A stretch of DNA of 64,000 bases from Malassezia japonica (GCF_029542785.1 NC_083371.1:682001-746000); one strand, 5' to 3'; shown: positions 23,301 through 33,900, counted from the first letter of the stretch. Translations and numbers: made by a program. The notes: generated by a model from the letters alone, not told the origin.

Positions 23301-23501
23301 GTCGACCATCGGCACATGCAGGCGCTGCTGGTCGAGCTCGGCATTGCGGCGCACCTGCTTGTCCGCCGCAAAGGGGTGCGCCGCGATGAACGCTTTTGGA
23401 TTGAATCCATTCTTGTGCCGGTCACGTCCCTTGGCCTTCTCAGCCTTGGGGCCGGCCTGCGCCGCGCGATGCGCGCGGTGCACCTGCGTCGCCTCCGCCA
23501 T
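20352..23501 (-). CDS. BMS1: Ribosome biogenesis GTPase Bms1
   Basis: Intronless, 1049 aa from the ATG at 23501. A basic head (RAAQAGPKAEKAKGRD) is followed by a GTPase domain with P-loop GPEGVGKST at residues 83-91, then a Bms1/Tsr1 beta-barrel region, a very acidic middle (about residues 405-450, Asp/Glu runs) and a C-terminal domain ending in a Lys/Glu-rich coiled tail. Bms1 is a U3 snoRNP/SSU-processome GTPase that recruits Rcl1 and is needed for 18S rRNA maturation in the nucleolus. The length is near the usual ~1150. The frame stays open beyond 23501, but that extension is not family-like and overlaps the divergent MIX17 gene. Confidence 0.93.
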   Translation of the reverse strand: MAEATQVHRAHRAAQAGPKAEKAKGRDRHKNGFNPKAFIAAHPFAADKQVRRNAELDQQRLHVPMVDRTPDKEPPPVIVAIVGPEGVGKSTLMRSLIRRYTKHTVAHIAGPVTVVAGKQRRLTFIECNNDINSMIDIGKIADLVLLMIDGSFGFEMETMEFLNVLQSHGFPKVMGVLTHLDLIKKTRTLRATKKRLKHRFWTEIYQGAKLFYLSGIINGRYPDVEIQNLCRFISVMKFRPLAFRNAHPYFLVDRMEELTPRDLVQASPKMDRTITVYGYLRGTHLRPHQAVHIPGVGDLNIASIEALTDPCPLPTQESEKRRKLNDKAKLIHAPMSDVGGVMFDKDAVYINVPGHFSKRDQDNTQPVGEGEQMMMDLQDATSTLGDRAAQGELRLLGDSNAPLSVGRHRRKAFDDDDDDEDDDEDDEDDEDDGDPDAEPTEFVDEDVQDEEIAYADSDSDLDMGEIAPWKHNLAERAAETVLANQSRSKNLMKLIYDSAETPEEIAYGTTDDADDAEDGMGDDFLKLVSRDEASTSANVPDEARPPLGNLSQWEDEEELDLLRPLFITGEEPGTAPAEDGDEETTEAEKDERSLAEKKAALKRKFDEQYDGDEDEDGDEDWYTQQKRELARQAEMNDAEFAAEDDATRKQVAGFRAGTYVRVELQNVPYEFVEFFNPLYPVLVGGLNPNETSMGFIQARIKRHRWHKKILKTNDPLIFSMGWRRFQSMPVYTLDDGTRNRMLKYTPEHMHCLASFYGPTALPNTGFCAFNSLSPATPSFRISATGVVLNVDAGSGASHKIVKKLKLTGTPAKVFKNTAFIKDMFTSKLEVAKFEGAQLKTVSGLRGQVKKALSKPEGQFRAAFEDKILMSDIVFLRAWYNIIPRQLCIPVTSLLMDAAHGRDWQGMRLTGTVRREENLKTPLRVNSTYKKVERPEERKFNPLRVPKALQAALPYSSKPHNTKAQRKPTYLQKRAVVMEKGERDTVALLQQMQAVHRNKEQKRLKKNQEKYAEKEKERAKKAKVDVEKQKERMKEIYKEQGQRAAKKTKT
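22206..22262 (-). repeat. Low-complexity Asp/Glu-coding triplet run in BMS1
   Basis: Imperfect GAC/GAT/GAG triplets encode an unbroken acidic tract in Bms1. Acidic tracts are typical at this point in the family, so this is coding low complexity rather than an independent element. Confidence 0.7.
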
Positions 23502-23564
23502 CGTCGACGCTCGGACAACGACACCAAAAATTTGCTTCGGCCGAAGTGGCAAAGGCCGCGCGTC

Positions 23565-23570
23565 CACGTG
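23565..23570. promoter_or_regulatory. CACGTG E-box in the BMS1/MIX17 divergent promoter
   Basis: Perfect CACGTG in the 114-bp space between the divergent starts of BMS1 (23501) and MIX17 (23616). Function inferred from motif and position only. Confidence 0.4.
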
Positions 23571-23615
23571 TGAGCAACGTTCGTGGAGCTTCGCCTGTTC
23601 GCTCCGACCCCTATT

Positions 23616-24105
23616 ATGCCCCGCTCTTCTCGTTCGTCTGGCCCCTCGCGCCCCGCCCCGGCGGGCTCGCGCGGCATGCATACCATGTCGGCGCCGCGCT
23701 CGTCGGCGCCGCCCATGGCTCCTCGCCAGCACGCTGCGCCGCAGCAGACGCACGCCGCGCCCCAGGCGCAAGCGCAGCAGGCCCCCGGCCTCTTTGGCCA
23801 GATGGCCTCGACCGCCGCTGGTGTGGCTGTCGGCTCGGTACGTATTTTTGCTAACACAGACTGTGGGCCACGGTATCAGCAACATGCTCTTTGGTGGCCA
23901 CCACGAGGCTGCGCCCGCCGCCGAGGCGCCGCCTGCGCAGGCGTACGACAACGGCGCCTTCTCGCAGCAGCAGCACACCGGCATTAACTGCGATGCGCAG
24001 AGCAAGGACTTCTTGCAGTGCCTGGAGAAGACCAACGACATGAACGCCTGCTCGTACTACCTCGAGCAGCTCAAGGCGTGCCAGGCCGCTGCTCGTCCCT
24101 ACTAA
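23616..24105 (+). CDS. MIX17: Twin-CX9C CHCH-domain protein, MIX17/CHCHD2-like
   Basis: Exons 23616-23837 and 23860-24105 around a 22-nt intron encode 155 aa. The N-terminal half is rich in Pro, Ala, Ser and Gln with basic residues, followed by a conserved Ala/Gly-rich hydrophobic segment (MASTAAGVAVGS, GHGISNMLFGG) that spans the intron. The C-terminus is a CHCH domain with C118-x9-C128 and C138-x9-C148. Such proteins are imported into the mitochondrial intermembrane space by Mia40, and CHCHD2/MIX17 members bear on cytochrome oxidase and cristae. The Ala/Gly block separates it from other twin-CX9C proteins. The stop lies 4 nt from that of the convergent kinase gene. Confidence 0.88.
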
Positions 24106-24109
24106 GTAG

Positions 24110-24847
24110 TCATGTAGACAGCCGCTCAATCGGCTCTATGGTATGCGCAAGGATCCACGCGCCGTTGGGCAGGTCATTGGTATCCGCTGGGTAAGTCGTG
24201 CGACGTACCTCGGTGGCGCGCCGCGTCCGGCGTCGGCGCAAGGCCCGCCTCGACGTGGCGGCGGGTCAGGCGCGCGCGTGCCTCGGCCTCGTCGATGGTC
24301 AGCAGCCAGCGCAAGTCCCAGCACGCCGCCGCGCGGTCCCACGGCGCGACAGACAGGTTGCAGTAGAGCCCCTCGACGAGAACGATTTTGTGCGACGGCA
24401 GGATCGTGATGCCGTCAGCGACCGGATCTTTTTCCGCGTGCGAGAAGGAGGGCGCGTGGAGCGTCGGGAGTGCGCCGGGGTGGCCCGACGCGCGCAAGCG
24501 CTCGACAAACGCGACAAATGCCTGGGTGAGCATTGCGACGTACGTCCGCGTCAAACGTAAATGCGGCGCCGCGGCGCGCGTGTGCGTATGCGGGGTCGTC
24601 CATCGCATCGAGCTGCGCGCGCGTGTAGTGAAAGCCGTCCATGCCGACGCACACGCACACCTCCGCCCCGGCCTGGCGGTTGACCGCGTCGGTGACGCAT
24701 CGCGCGAGCGTTGTCTTGCCCGACCCCGGGATCCCCGAGAGTCCGACCAAAAAGCGCCTGGGCGTGTCGAGGCTGGGTCAGTGCGTCGACCTACGCCTCA
24801 GCCCCGCGCAGCACGCGGCCTGCGAGGGAATCGACTTGCGCTTGCAT
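24110..24847 (-). CDS. P-loop kinase of the phosphoribulokinase/uridine-kinase superfamily, YFH7-like
   Basis: Four minus-strand exons (24795-24847, 24544-24772, 24209-24521, 24110-24186), separated by three 22-nt introns, encode 223 aa. The first 53-nt exon supplies the N-terminus; the Walker A motif is GIPGSGKTT. Splicing gives MDGFHYTRAQLD, RRGAAFTFDADAF, KDPV and ILVEGLY-type motifs (here VLVEGLY), then RHRADTNDLPNGAW near the end, where RxxxNDxxNG is the family's C-terminal signature. The order fits the YFH7 group of small ATP-dependent kinases, related to uridine and pantothenate kinases; the physiological substrate is unsettled. It is much shorter than yeast Yfh7 (about 350 aa), lacking insertions. 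Every exon join is frame-consistent (672 coding bases), so the model is firm. Confidence 0.82.
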
Positions 24848-24864
24848 GACGCTATCTGCTACGA

Positions 24865-24870
24865 CACGTG
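24865..24870. promoter_or_regulatory. CACGTG E-box just upstream of the YFH7-like gene
   Basis: Perfect CACGTG 18 bp before the ATG at 24847, in the 54-bp gap to PSR1. It may lie in the 5' untranslated region, so its role is doubtful. Confidence 0.3.
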
Positions 24871-24901
24871 ACGGAAAGAAGGACGGTGGCGCACAGGCCA
24901 G

Positions 24902-26395
24902 TTAGTCGGGGTGGATGAAGCCGTCGAGGACGATGCGAACGTCGTTCACGTCGCAGAGGTCCTCGAGGAATGGGCACAGGTCCGTGAGCTCGGTGTCGTG
25001 AGGATCGTTGAACCAGCTCGAGACCGGGACTGCGTTGGTAGGATGGAAAATGTACGAGGCAGGGGAATTGTCGAGGATGATGGTATCATGCAGTGGGCGC
25101 CCCAGCTGCGAAAGGTCCTTGACGTAGTTACCGTGGTGATTATAGCACGACTCACGGAAGAGCCGGTGATGCACGACATGGTGAATGTCAAGAATGTCAA
25201 TCACGGGATCCGCATACTTGTTCAGGCTTGCCGTGAAAATCACCACCTCGTACAATTCGCCCATCTGGCGCATAAACTCGTCGACACCAGGCCGCTTGAT
25301 CACATAGACGCTGTGCGTCACTCCATCGATCTCGACAGGAACAATAAAGTCCGCATTCGGGACCATCTTGAAGGAGCTGTGCACCAGTGTCTCGTCCAGA
25401 TCCAGCACAAGGCACTTGCGTTGGGCCGCCACACCCTGCGCGGGAGGCAGGAGGGGCCGGGGGTTGCCGCGTTCATCGAGCAATAAACCCGTGCCACCTT
25501 GGTTGATCAGACGCTGCTCCTCGGCGAGCATCTCTTGCTCCGACACCAGATCCGTGTCATACGGCATCGGCATGCCACCCGTCTGCCCGACCGAGGCAAT
25601 AATCCCGCCGCCGTACTCGTCGGTATCTTCGCCGTGCGTCGCGGTACTCGGCGGGCCGATCACCGAATCGCGCGAGGGGAGACCCGCTTCCGGCTCGGTC
25701 ACCGTCGCATTTTGCAGCGAGCCGGTGGTGCCCAGCATGCCCGGCACGCCGTCACTCGATTCGGCCTTGCTCGGCATCGTCACCGTGCTCGGCGAAGAGG
25801 CGACCTGCGCGTGTTTGGGCGACGCAGGCGCGCCGTGGCTCGGCGCGGGCTGCGTCGGCTCGTCCAGCGCCGCAGCCTGCGTCGCAGAGTTGCCCGAACA
25901 AGTCATCATCGCAAAGAGCTTGCGCAGGCCCCGCGGTCGGTCGCTGGGGGGCTCCGGCCGCGGCCCTTGGATCGCAGGGGTACGCGGCATGCGATGCGGA
26001 GCAGATACAGTATTTTCGGGCACATTCATGGACGGTGCCCGCGTCAGCTCAATGCTGGGCTTGCCTTGCGTAGAGGGAGTGGGTTTTGGAGGCAGGGGGG
26101 TCCCATTCGTCGTCGGGGACCCCGTTGCGTTCGGGGAGGCGGGATGCGTTACGCTCAGCGCAGGCACGCCGGACGAAGCACTGGGTTCAGGTGTTAATAC
26201 AGGCGCATGTGTGGTTACTGCGTCGGACGTGGTATTGGAAACGGGCTGGCCCAGCGCCACGGCGTGGTGCGCCGCGCCGCGTACTGGCCGGGCTGGCTTG
26301 AGGTGCTGCGAGGGTGCGCGACGTGAATCGGCAGCAGCGACGGCATTCGGCACGCCCTGCTCGCCGAGCGGCGCCTGCGCAGGCATCGTGGGCAT
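24902..26395 (-). CDS. PSR1: SCP/FCP1-like HAD phosphatase, Psr1/Psr2 type
   Basis: Intronless, 497 aa from the ATG at 26395. The C-terminal ~180 residues are a complete FCP1-homology (NIF) domain: [11 protein letters not shown] with catalytic Asp at residue 332, then [32 protein letters not shown] and [12 protein letters not shown]. The first ~300 residues are Pro/Ser/Thr-rich and disordered. Inside them the block [13 protein letters not shown] resembles the hydrophobic Cys-containing stretch near the N-terminus of SCP phosphatases, which is often lipid-modified. Yeast Psr1/Psr2 are plasma-membrane phosphatases needed for sodium stress and for Whi2-dependent signalling. An ATG 9 nt further in is an equally possible start. 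The divergent BCP1 start is 143 bp away. Confidence 0.85.
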   Translation of the reverse strand: MPTMPAQAPLGEQGVPNAVAAADSRRAPSQHLKPARPVRGAAHHAVALGQPVSNTTSDAVTTHAPVLTPEPSASSGVPALSVTHPASPNATGSPTTNGTPLPPKPTPSTQGKPSIELTRAPSMNVPENTVSAPHRMPRTPAIQGPRPEPPSDRPRGLRKLFAMMTCSGNSATQAAALDEPTQPAPSHGAPASPKHAQVASSPSTVTMPSKAESSDGVPGMLGTTGSLQNATVTEPEAGLPSRDSVIGPPSTATHGEDTDEYGGGIIASVGQTGGMPMPYDTDLVSEQEMLAEEQRLINQGGTGLLLDERGNPRPLLPPAQGVAAQRKCLVLDLDETLVHSSFKMVPNADFIVPVEIDGVTHSVYVIKRPGVDEFMRQMGELYEVVIFTASLNKYADPVIDILDIHHVVHHRLFRESCYNHHGNYVKDLSQLGRPLHDTIILDNSPASYIFHPTNAVPVSSWFNDPHDTELTDLCPFLEDLCDVNDVRIVLDGFIHPD

Positions 26396-26513
26396 TCTAC
26401 TGCTTCGCCCAATCGACGCGTCTCTGTCGCGCTCTCGTGGTGATCGGCAGACCAAAAGAGGGAGCGCTGCCGGCCGACGCGCCAAACCCCGTGCCGCGCG
26501 CCCATGCGTGACC

Positions 26514-26519
26514 CACGTG
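26514..26519. promoter_or_regulatory. CACGTG E-box in the PSR1/BCP1 divergent promoter
   Basis: Perfect CACGTG within CCACGTGG, between the starts of PSR1 (26395) and BCP1 (26539). Role inferred. Confidence 0.4.
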
Positions 26520-26538
26520 GCTGTCACAGGAGTCAAGC

Positions 26539-27490
26539 ATGAGCAGTGCGGCGCCAAGGAAAGAGGAAGAAGAGGAGGAGGAGATTGTAGGTGGTGCGTC
26601 TCACGCAGGAATTCATCAATGTCGAGTTCGACTTTACCGCGCCGAGCGAGATTGACTACCAGGCGCTGAAGCGTCTGTTCCAGCAGCTTTTCTATACGCA
26701 TGCCCCGACGATGGACCTCGGCGTGGTGGCCGACTACGTCGTGAACCTCAGCCAGAACCACGGCATCGGCACAGTGGTCAAGGTTGACGACATGGAGCAG
26801 GTGCGCGATCCATACGCGGTGATTAGTGCGCTTACGTTTGGCGAGAAGGGCGTGCCCGCCGCGGATCTGCTGCGCACCTATCTCACGACGCAGCTCGCAC
26901 GCTCCGCCAAGGGCAAGCCGCTGCTCGACCTGATCAATAGTGCGTCGGGCAGCAAGCCGCTCGTTCTGCTGTTGCACGAGCGCATGATCAACCTGCCGGC
27001 GCAGGTTATGCCGCCGCTCCTGCGCATGCTCCACGAGGAGTACGAAGAAGGGCGCCAGGAGGCGACGCCGCCGGCCGCCGAGCCGACCCACCTGCTGGTC
27101 TTTTCGCGTGGATTCTCGGCAGACGCCCTCGAAGAGGATGCGGACCAGGAGCCGACCGGCTTGGCCGGCGCACGCAAGCGCAAGGCGGGGCTCAACCAGA
27201 CGCACCCCGACGACGCGGCTGCCGCGGCGCTCGGCAAGGCTGCGAAGCGCAAAATGATCAAGACGCCGTCGGCCTCGTCGCGCCTCGACGACGGGCTAGG
27301 GTCGTTCCACCCGGAAGACGAGCTGCTCGCCGAGTTTGTCTCGCACCACTTCCACTTCCGTTTCCCCCCGCCGCGCGACGCAATCGACACGTACGAGGCG
27401 CCGATCTATGGTCGGATCATGGCGATCCCCTATGCCAAGGTCCCTGCGGCCCTCGCGCGGATCCAGGCCGAGTGGCCTGCACCGATGTAG
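26539..27490 (+). CDS. BCP1: BCCIP-family nuclear protein Bcp1
   Basis: Exons 26539-26586 and 26609-27490 around a 22-nt intron encode 309 aa. Exon 1 gives a short acidic start (KEEEEEEEI) and exon 2 continues directly with EFINVEFDF, the canonical beginning of the BCCIP fold. Further family blocks are [39 protein letters not shown] and a C-terminal [13 protein letters not shown] block (here TYEAPIYGR). Bcp1 helps nuclear export and is a chaperone of ribosomal protein uL14 (Rpl23) in yeast; vertebrate BCCIP also binds BRCA2 and p21. A Lys/Arg-rich linker around residues 205-245 may be a nuclear signal. It converges on HSP78 with 29 bp between stops. Confidence 0.9.
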
Positions 27491-27519
27491 CGTACATCAC
27501 TCTTATATTCTACACATAA

Positions 27520-29934
27520 CTACTCGACCTTCTCTTCCCCTTTGTTCTCCACCGTGATCGGAGGAGGAATGGAGTGCAGCGACAGGCCAGACTTGTCGTC
27601 GTTCACGCGGACCTCGACCTGGTCGCCGTCATTGATCTTGCCTTGGATCATGTCGGCCGCCAGCGGGTTCAGCAGCCGCTTTTGGATCAGGCGGTTCAGT
27701 GGGCGTGCGCCATACGCAGGGTCGTAGCCGTGCTCCGCGAGCCAGTGCTCCGCGGCCTCGTCGACACTTAGCTTGATGCGCTTGTCGTGCAGGCGCTGCG
27801 CAACCTCGCCTAGACGGATCTTGACGATACCCTTGAGCGTCTCGGGGGCAAGGTTGTTGAAGACGACCTGCTCGTCGAGACGGTTGAGCAGCTCGGGAGG
27901 GAAGACGTGCTGGACTTCCTTGATGATCTTCTCCATCGCCTCGGGGCGTACATGGCCGGTCGCGTCGGTGGAACCTGGGGTATACAGCACCTCTGCGCCG
28001 ACATTCGACGTGAGAATAATGATCGTTTGGCGGAAATCCACCAGGCGGCCTTGCGAGTCTTGCAGGCGGCCCTCGTCGAGGATCTGGAGGAGGAGCGTGT
28101 GGATGCTCCGGTTCGCCTTCTCGATCTCGTCAAAGAGCACCACAGAGTAGGGGTGGCGGCGCACCTGCTCCGTCAGCTGGCCGCCGTCGTCGTGGCCGAC
28201 ATAGCCGGGCGGCGCGCCGATCAGCTTCGACACCGAGTGCGCTTCACTCAGCTCGGAGCAGTTGATCTGCACCATCTTTTCCGTGTCAAAGAGGAAGTGC
28301 GCAAGGCCCTTGGCGGCCTCCGTCTTGCCGACACCCGTGCCACCAAGGAACATGAACGAAGCAAGAGGACGCTTCGACGAGTTGAGGCCGGCACGGCTCA
28401 GGCGCACCGCCTCGCCAATCGACGTCAGCGCCTCGTCCTGGCCAACGATGCGGTGACGCAGCGAGTCCTCGATGCCCATCAGGCGCTCGCGCTCGCCGCG
28501 CAGCAGGTTGCGCACGGGCACACCCGTCATCTTGGCCACCACAGCAGCAATGTCGTCGCTCGTCACACGGTCGTGGAGCATCGGCGACTTGGCCTGGCTC
28601 CCGTCGCCGTTCAACATCTCGTTTTCCTTGGGGAGCTGCTTGGTGAGCTCGGGGATACGGCCGTACTGCAGCTCGGCCACGCGCTGGAAGTCGCCTTCAC
28701 GCGTCGCCTGCTCGAGCTGAATACGCGCTTCCTCCAGCTCCTCCTTGGTGCGCTTCATCTTGTCGAGACGCTCGCGCTCCTCCATCCACGAGGAGGTGAG
28801 CGCAGCGCTCTCTTGTCGCTTTTCGTTCAGCTCCTTCTCGACAACAGCCTTGCGCTCCTTCGAGAGGGGGTCCGACTCGTGCCGCAACGACTCGAGCTCG
28901 ATCTGGAGCGTGACAATGTCACGGTCGAGTGTCTCGATCGCTTCGGGCTTGCTTTCTTGCTGCAGACGCAGAGTAGACATTGCCTCGTCCAGCAGGTCGA
29001 TCGCCGAGTCGGGCAGTTTGCGCTCGGTCAGGTAGCGCGACGCATAGTTCGCCGCAGTAACAAGCGCGCCGTCACTCACGCCAACACCGTGGTGCACTTC
29101 GTAGCGCGAGCGCAGGCCACGCAGAATGGCAATCGCGGATTCCGGCGACGGCTCCAGCACCGACACGGCCTGGAAACGACGGGCGAGCGCCGCATCCTTT
29201 TCAATGTAGCGGCGGTACTCGTCGTAGGTCGTCGCACCGGCACACTGCAGCGTGCCACGTGCAAGCAACGGCTTCATCATATTCGCGGCGTCGATCGAGC
29301 CTTCGGCCTTGCCGAGGTTCAGGAGCATGTGCAGCTCGTCAATAAACACAATGACCTTGCCGTGCTCGGATTCAATGTCGCTCAGGAGCGCACGGAAACG
29401 CTCCTCGAATGCGCCACGGAACGAAGCACCGGCAAGCAGAGCACCCAGGTCGAGCGCACACACGCGCTTGTCTTGCAGCGACTCGGGCACCTCTTTGTTC
29501 ACGATACGCTGCGCGAGGCCTTCCATCACGGCCGTCTTGCCGACACCAGCCGGACCCACCAGCACGGGGTTCGACTTGGTGCGGCGCGAGAGCACTTGGA
29601 TCGTGCGACGGATCTCGCTGTCACGGCCAATGACGGGGTCGAGCTTGCCTTCTTGCGCAAGCTTGGTCAGGTCCTGGGAGTACTGTGCGAGCGTCTCACC
29701 AGGCTTGGGTCCTTCCTGGTTCATGTTCATGCGCATTCCAGGAAATCCGCCGCCACCCGGAGGCTGTTGGAAGCGGCGGGGGGTTGTATGCAGTTGCATG
29801 CGGTCCGAGCGTACAGGGTTCGTTCGGCGGGGGAGGCGCACGCCGGTGGCCAGCGCAGGCAGACGATGGCCTGCGACAAGCCTTGCCGGACGTGCCTCCA
29901 AAGCGGTTACAGAGAGATTCCGCAAAGACATCAT
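27520..29934 (-). CDS. HSP78: Mitochondrial disaggregase Hsp78 (ClpB type)
   Basis: Intronless, 804 aa. It starts with an Arg-rich, acid-poor presequence ([19 protein letters not shown]) followed by a Gly/Pro linker, and lacks the ClpN substrate-binding domain, exactly as mitochondrial Hsp78 does. NBD1 has Walker A GPAGVGKT and Walker [12 protein letters not shown] coiled-coil M-domain lies around residues 375-470. NBD2 has [13 protein letters not shown] and [10 protein letters not shown]. The protein dissolves and refolds aggregated matrix proteins with mitochondrial Hsp70. The ATG at 29934 was chosen because it begins the presequence; the preceding open codons in the same frame have no such character. 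Confidence 0.94.
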   Translation of the reverse strand: MMSLRNLSVTALEARPARLVAGHRLPALATGVRLPRRTNPVRSDRMQLHTTPRRFQQPPGGGGFPGMRMNMNQEGPKPGETLAQYSQDLTKLAQEGKLDPVIGRDSEIRRTIQVLSRRTKSNPVLVGPAGVGKTAVMEGLAQRIVNKEVPESLQDKRVCALDLGALLAGASFRGAFEERFRALLSDIESEHGKVIVFIDELHMLLNLGKAEGSIDAANMMKPLLARGTLQCAGATTYDEYRRYIEKDAALARRFQAVSVLEPSPESAIAILRGLRSRYEVHHGVGVSDGALVTAANYASRYLTERKLPDSAIDLLDEAMSTLRLQQESKPEAIETLDRDIVTLQIELESLRHESDPLSKERKAVVEKELNEKRQESAALTSSWMEERERLDKMKRTKEELEEARIQLEQATREGDFQRVAELQYGRIPELTKQLPKENEMLNGDGSQAKSPMLHDRVTSDDIAAVVAKMTGVPVRNLLRGERERLMGIEDSLRHRIVGQDEALTSIGEAVRLSRAGLNSSKRPLASFMFLGGTGVGKTEAAKGLAHFLFDTEKMVQINCSELSEAHSVSKLIGAPPGYVGHDDGGQLTEQVRRHPYSVVLFDEIEKANRSIHTLLLQILDEGRLQDSQGRLVDFRQTIIILTSNVGAEVLYTPGSTDATGHVRPEAMEKIIKEVQHVFPPELLNRLDEQVVFNNLAPETLKGIVKIRLGEVAQRLHDKRIKLSVDEAAEHWLAEHGYDPAYGARPLNRLIQKRLLNPLAADMIQGKINDGDQVEVRVNDDKSGLSLHSIPPPITVENKGEEKVE

Positions 29935-30066
29935 GAGAAAGAGGCGGCGCGGGTGGCGAACGATGCTCTTTATGAACCTGCTCGCCCCGCGCTCGGACAC
30001 ACCTGGAAGCGTCTCGAATGCACGAGGTTTTAGTCAGCGATTTTTCGAGTACGTCTTCTCCACACG

Positions 30067-30525
30067 ATGTACCCATCGCGGGTGGGCCTCGCGAAGCGTG
30101 CGGGCCTCGGCGAGGAGCGCATTTGCCAACGGTGCGAGAAGCCCGGGCATGCGATCTATGAATGCAAGAATCCCCGGCCCTACAAAACACGGCCCACGCG
30201 TGCCCAAGTGCTGGCGAACCCCAAGCTCGAGGCGAAATGGAAGCCTAAAGAGGCGCCACTGGAAGACGTGCGCCGCCCCGGCACAGCCGACGATATACTC
30301 GCAGAGCGCGAACGCGAACGCGCACCACGGCGTTCGCGGAGCCCGGACGTGAGCGACTACGACTCGGATGCATCGAGCAGTCATCCCCCCTCGTGCAGTA
30401 CCTGTTCCCCGCGATCAGACCGTGGGTCCAGTGACGATGCGGACCTGCATCCATCACGTGGACCACGTCGGTCTGCATCTCCCCCCCTCCCGCGCGACAA
30501 GAGTGCTTCTGGATCGCCAGTGTAA
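30067..30525 (+). CDS. Zinc-knuckle protein, ZCCHC10-like
   Basis: Intronless, 152 aa. A single CCHC knuckle sits near the N-terminus: [14 protein letters not shown] (about residues 20-33), followed by the family-typical [16 protein letters not shown] block. The rest is Arg/Ser-rich and acidic and probably disordered ([25 protein letters not shown]). This order matches ZCCHC10-type proteins, which are nuclear and thought to act around RNA processing; the exact role is not established. It starts 132 bp from the divergent HSP78 start. Confidence 0.8.
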   Translation: MYPSRVGLAKRAGLGEERICQRCEKPGHAIYECKNPRPYKTRPTRAQVLANPKLEAKWKPKEAPLEDVRRPGTADDILAERERERAPRRSRSPDVSDYDSDASSSHPPSCSTCSPRSDRGSSDDADLHPSRGPRRSASPPLPRDKSASGSPV

Positions 30526-30938
30526 TGACCCTGTAAAGTGGTGCCCGTGCGAACCAGCCACCCTTAAAGATAGCTGAGGCATTTTGCTCGCATCCTTATT
30601 CCCTACCGACCAATCGCCAGTGATCCGAGTAGGCCTTTCGACTGAGCGACGCGGTTTTTCTTAAAAAAAGGTGCTGCGGCGTGCCCGATCTGCGCAATGA
30701 TTTCATAGTCTCCTTGCCAAGTCCTGCTCAATCTTATCGGGCCCAGATCGGGTAAATCGGCAGGGGATGTATGGCTGGCGCGACTCAGCGCCGAGGCACG
30801 CGCTCAAAATTTCGTTGAGTGCGCATAACGCCAGTTGTGTCTCTGAGCGCTGTCGCTTATCCAGTCTCTGCCGCTGACTATCAACACTGACAGAAGGCGA
30901 AGAGACGTACTTCCTATCCGCGACAGAGTAACGAATCT
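30526..30938. other. Intergenic, probable promoter of the large kinase gene
   Basis: This 413-bp stretch between two plus-strand genes is among the longest non-coding gaps in the window. It holds a T/A run around 30656-30668 and a 9-bp perfect inverted repeat (30684-30692 with 30744-30752). No tRNA, conserved ORF or repeat family is visible. Confidence 0.6.
30684..30752. repeat. 9-bp inverted repeat with a 51-bp loop
   Basis: CCCGATCTG at 30684-30692 is matched by CAGATCGGG at 30744-30752. It could form a long-range stem in RNA or be chance. Confidence 0.3.
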
Positions 30939-33900
30939 ATGCTAGATCCGGTGGGCCTTTACGGACCCGTTCGTGGCGTCGCAGCGCAGCGCAAGACGGG
31001 CCCGTCAGGTCCGTCCTCTGGCGCAGGACCCTCGGGTGATAAGGAAGGCACAGAGGGCACAGTAACCCCCACCTCGCCTGTATCGCAGCGTGCATCGGGT
31101 GCACAGCCGGCAGAGGATGCACCGCGCCAGCAGGACCCCAAGTCTGCCAAGTCCGCCGCCGCCGCCGCCGCCAAGCGCGAGCGCCTCGAATGGGAGCGTA
31201 CGCGTGGCGCAGGCAGCAGCGTGCTGCTGTGGTACGAGGATGTGCGAGTGAATAATCCTTCAGAACTCGATCATTTCGGCTGGACTGCACCAGAAGTCGT
31301 GCCTCCGCTTCCCAAAGTCTTGGCACGCAGCGCGGAGCCGGTAGAAGTGGTCGGAATGGACCGCTTGCTTGATTGGGGTATTTGCGACTACACCATGCTG
31401 CCTCGCACACTGGGACGCGGCCGCTTCTCCACCGTGTACCTCGCGCTGAAGAACGGAGAAAAGTTTGCCGTGAAACACACGCCGCTCTTTCCCCACCACG
31501 AGCTGGTGGCTACGCGCCTGCTTCGCGAGCCGACGCTCCTTGCCGAGCTTCCCCCGCATCCTAACCTAGTCAAAGTCGTGGAGACGATCCGTACGCCCGG
31601 TCACTTCTACCTCGTGGAAGAGTTCCTCGAGGGATACGTTACGCTCGAGGCGCTGATTCCCCGCTTGAGCTCGACCAAGCCGCCGAAGGCGCCGGTCCTG
31701 CCGCTCGCTGCTGCGGAAAAGATTTTTTCACAGCTGGTCCTTGTCCTCCATGCCATCCACTGGCCGCTGCGCGTGTGCCATCGCGACGTAAAGCCGGAAA
31801 ATGTGCTGGTGCACCCGGAAACGCTACATCTCAAACTGCTCGACTTTGGCCTGGCGACTCACTTTAGCAAGAGCCGAGCCAAGTTGACGACGTGCTGTGG
31901 ATCGCCAGCCTTTCACTGCCCTGAAATTGTGACAGCTCTGACGCAACCTCCGGGTTCGGTCTCCTACTGGGGTCCGGAGGTGGACGCATGGACGTGCGGT
32001 GTGACGCTGCTGCGATGCCTTTCTGGCATCCGATACCCCCTCGGCACATCGCACGCCACGCCGCAGGCGATGGCGAGCCGCGCTAAGCGTGTCCTCCAGA
32101 CGCTGCCAGCCCACCCTTTGCGCGACCAAATCGCCCGTCTGCTGGACCTGAATGGCGAAAAACGTATGAAAAACTTCCAGGATATCGCGCAGCACTACCT
32201 TGCTCTGCAGACCGAGCCGACTGCGCCCATCCGGCGCGAGTTGAAGAGCACGTCGTTCGTGCCAAACATGCCGCAGCATTCGATGATGCTGCCGCTCGTG
32301 CTGAAGAGCGATCCGGCAGTCCAGACGCCGCCTGGCGCGGTGCAGGACGTGCCGACTGACGGCGCGGGCGCGCCAGCCTACACAAAGCTTACCCTACTCA
32401 ACCCTACCAAGCTGCACAATATGCGCGTCTTGTCCTTTATCAAATACTGCTTCCGGTGCGCCGGCATTCTTTATCATACACTCCCCGAGTCGGATGAGCG
32501 GGCGACACAGCGTCTCCGTTGGCAGGCTGCGCTAGGTGGTTCGTCGGCAGGATCCGTGCCGACGACGCCGTTTGGCGACCCCAACGTCACGAGCCGGGCG
32601 CTAGAGTGTGTCGTCGAGTTGACGCACGACGAGGCGCAGGGACCCTTTTCCTCGCTCGTCCAGTCAGTCCTCTCCATGTTTGGCCAGAAGCCGAAGCCGG
32701 AGCCGCTGGTTATTATGCCGCCGCGCTCCTCCCAGACGCCAGGCACTGCGCTGCCTTCGCCCGGAAAAGACGAGGCGGTACGCCCGAGCAGCGGCCCGTC
32801 GGGTAAGCAGGGGCCCCTCAAGATGCTTGTTTTTAATGTATGGGTCTCCTTTGCCCAGGGCGACGTACCCGACGCCGATATGATTGTTCCTGAAGTGTTC
32901 CTACACGGCCCCCACGACGAAGCTCCATCGCAGTTCCCTTCGCATGCCCCCAAAAGCCACAAACCCCACGCGCACTTTGCTGAAGAGCCTGGGCTCCATA
33001 TCGATACGCGCCCTGAACGCCTACCCCAGCCGGTATCGACTCCTTCCTCCCCCATCACCCGTATCCAATCGCCTTCGGCGACGCGTCGCGGCTCCCGCCG
33101 TGGCACGTCGCGCCCGAACGCAGTCCACGTCTACATTTCCGACCCCCGCGCCGTGCCGTACGTGCGTGGCGCGCTGAGCAATGGTGGCGTGCACAAACCC
33201 GAAGTCGTGCCTGGCGAGCCGCGCCGCCCGAGTTCTGATCGCGGCCTGGCGCACCTGCGCAACGCGCCGATCTCGAGTCCGTTCCGCTCGGGCGCGACGA
33301 CGCCGGGTGGTGACGAGAGCATGGCGACTGAGTCCTTTAGTGCCGACGAGCTCGTGGCCTCGCTCGATGCAATCGAGGGCGCATGTCGTGCGACGCTCCT
33401 GCTGCGCACGCGCGAATCGGATGCTACGGGCAGCGCGCGCTCTGCCGAGAGCTCGACGGCGCGTGCGCGTGCGCACCGTCTCTACCGCCTGGTCTTCCGC
33501 CTCTTCACGCAGCTCGAATCGACACTGAGCAATGCCGTACACTGTGACGCGCTGCGTGGGCAGATGGCCGAGCTGAATTTCCGTGCGCTCGACGTACTCT
33601 CGCCTGCGCTATCGCTTGTGGGCGAGGACGATTCGCTGCCGAGCAACGAGGTGCATATGGAGGCAAACTTTGGAGCCGAGAGTGGCGAGGAGCGTGCTGC
33701 CAGCACCGGCAGTCTCTCGCTCGCGGTCCTTGAGCTCTTTGCGCGGAACAGTAGCGCGAAAGAGATGTGCCTCGGCATCCAAGAGCAGATCGAGCGCCTG
33801 AGCACCGCATGCCAGTCGCGCAACACGTCGCCTGTCCAAGGCGAGAGCGAGGACGACTGTGTGGCGCCGTTGATGCGCAACGAGGCGATGCTTGTCCAAG

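Noticed and set aside
22419..23573. 384-codon plus-strand frame opposite BMS1
   Set aside because: Shadow of the BMS1 GTPase domain; no independent family features.
23502..24041. N-terminal extension of the BMS1 frame up to 24041
   Set aside because: The extension overlaps MIX17 on the other strand and is not like Bms1; the ATG at 23501 starts the family-like sequence.
26396..27205. N-terminal extension of the PSR1 frame across BCP1
   Set aside because: It reads antisense through BCP1, whose splicing and family match are clear.
27907..30033. 708-codon plus-strand frame opposite HSP78
   Set aside because: Antisense shadow of a highly conserved gene; the composition is that of reverse-complemented coding sequence.
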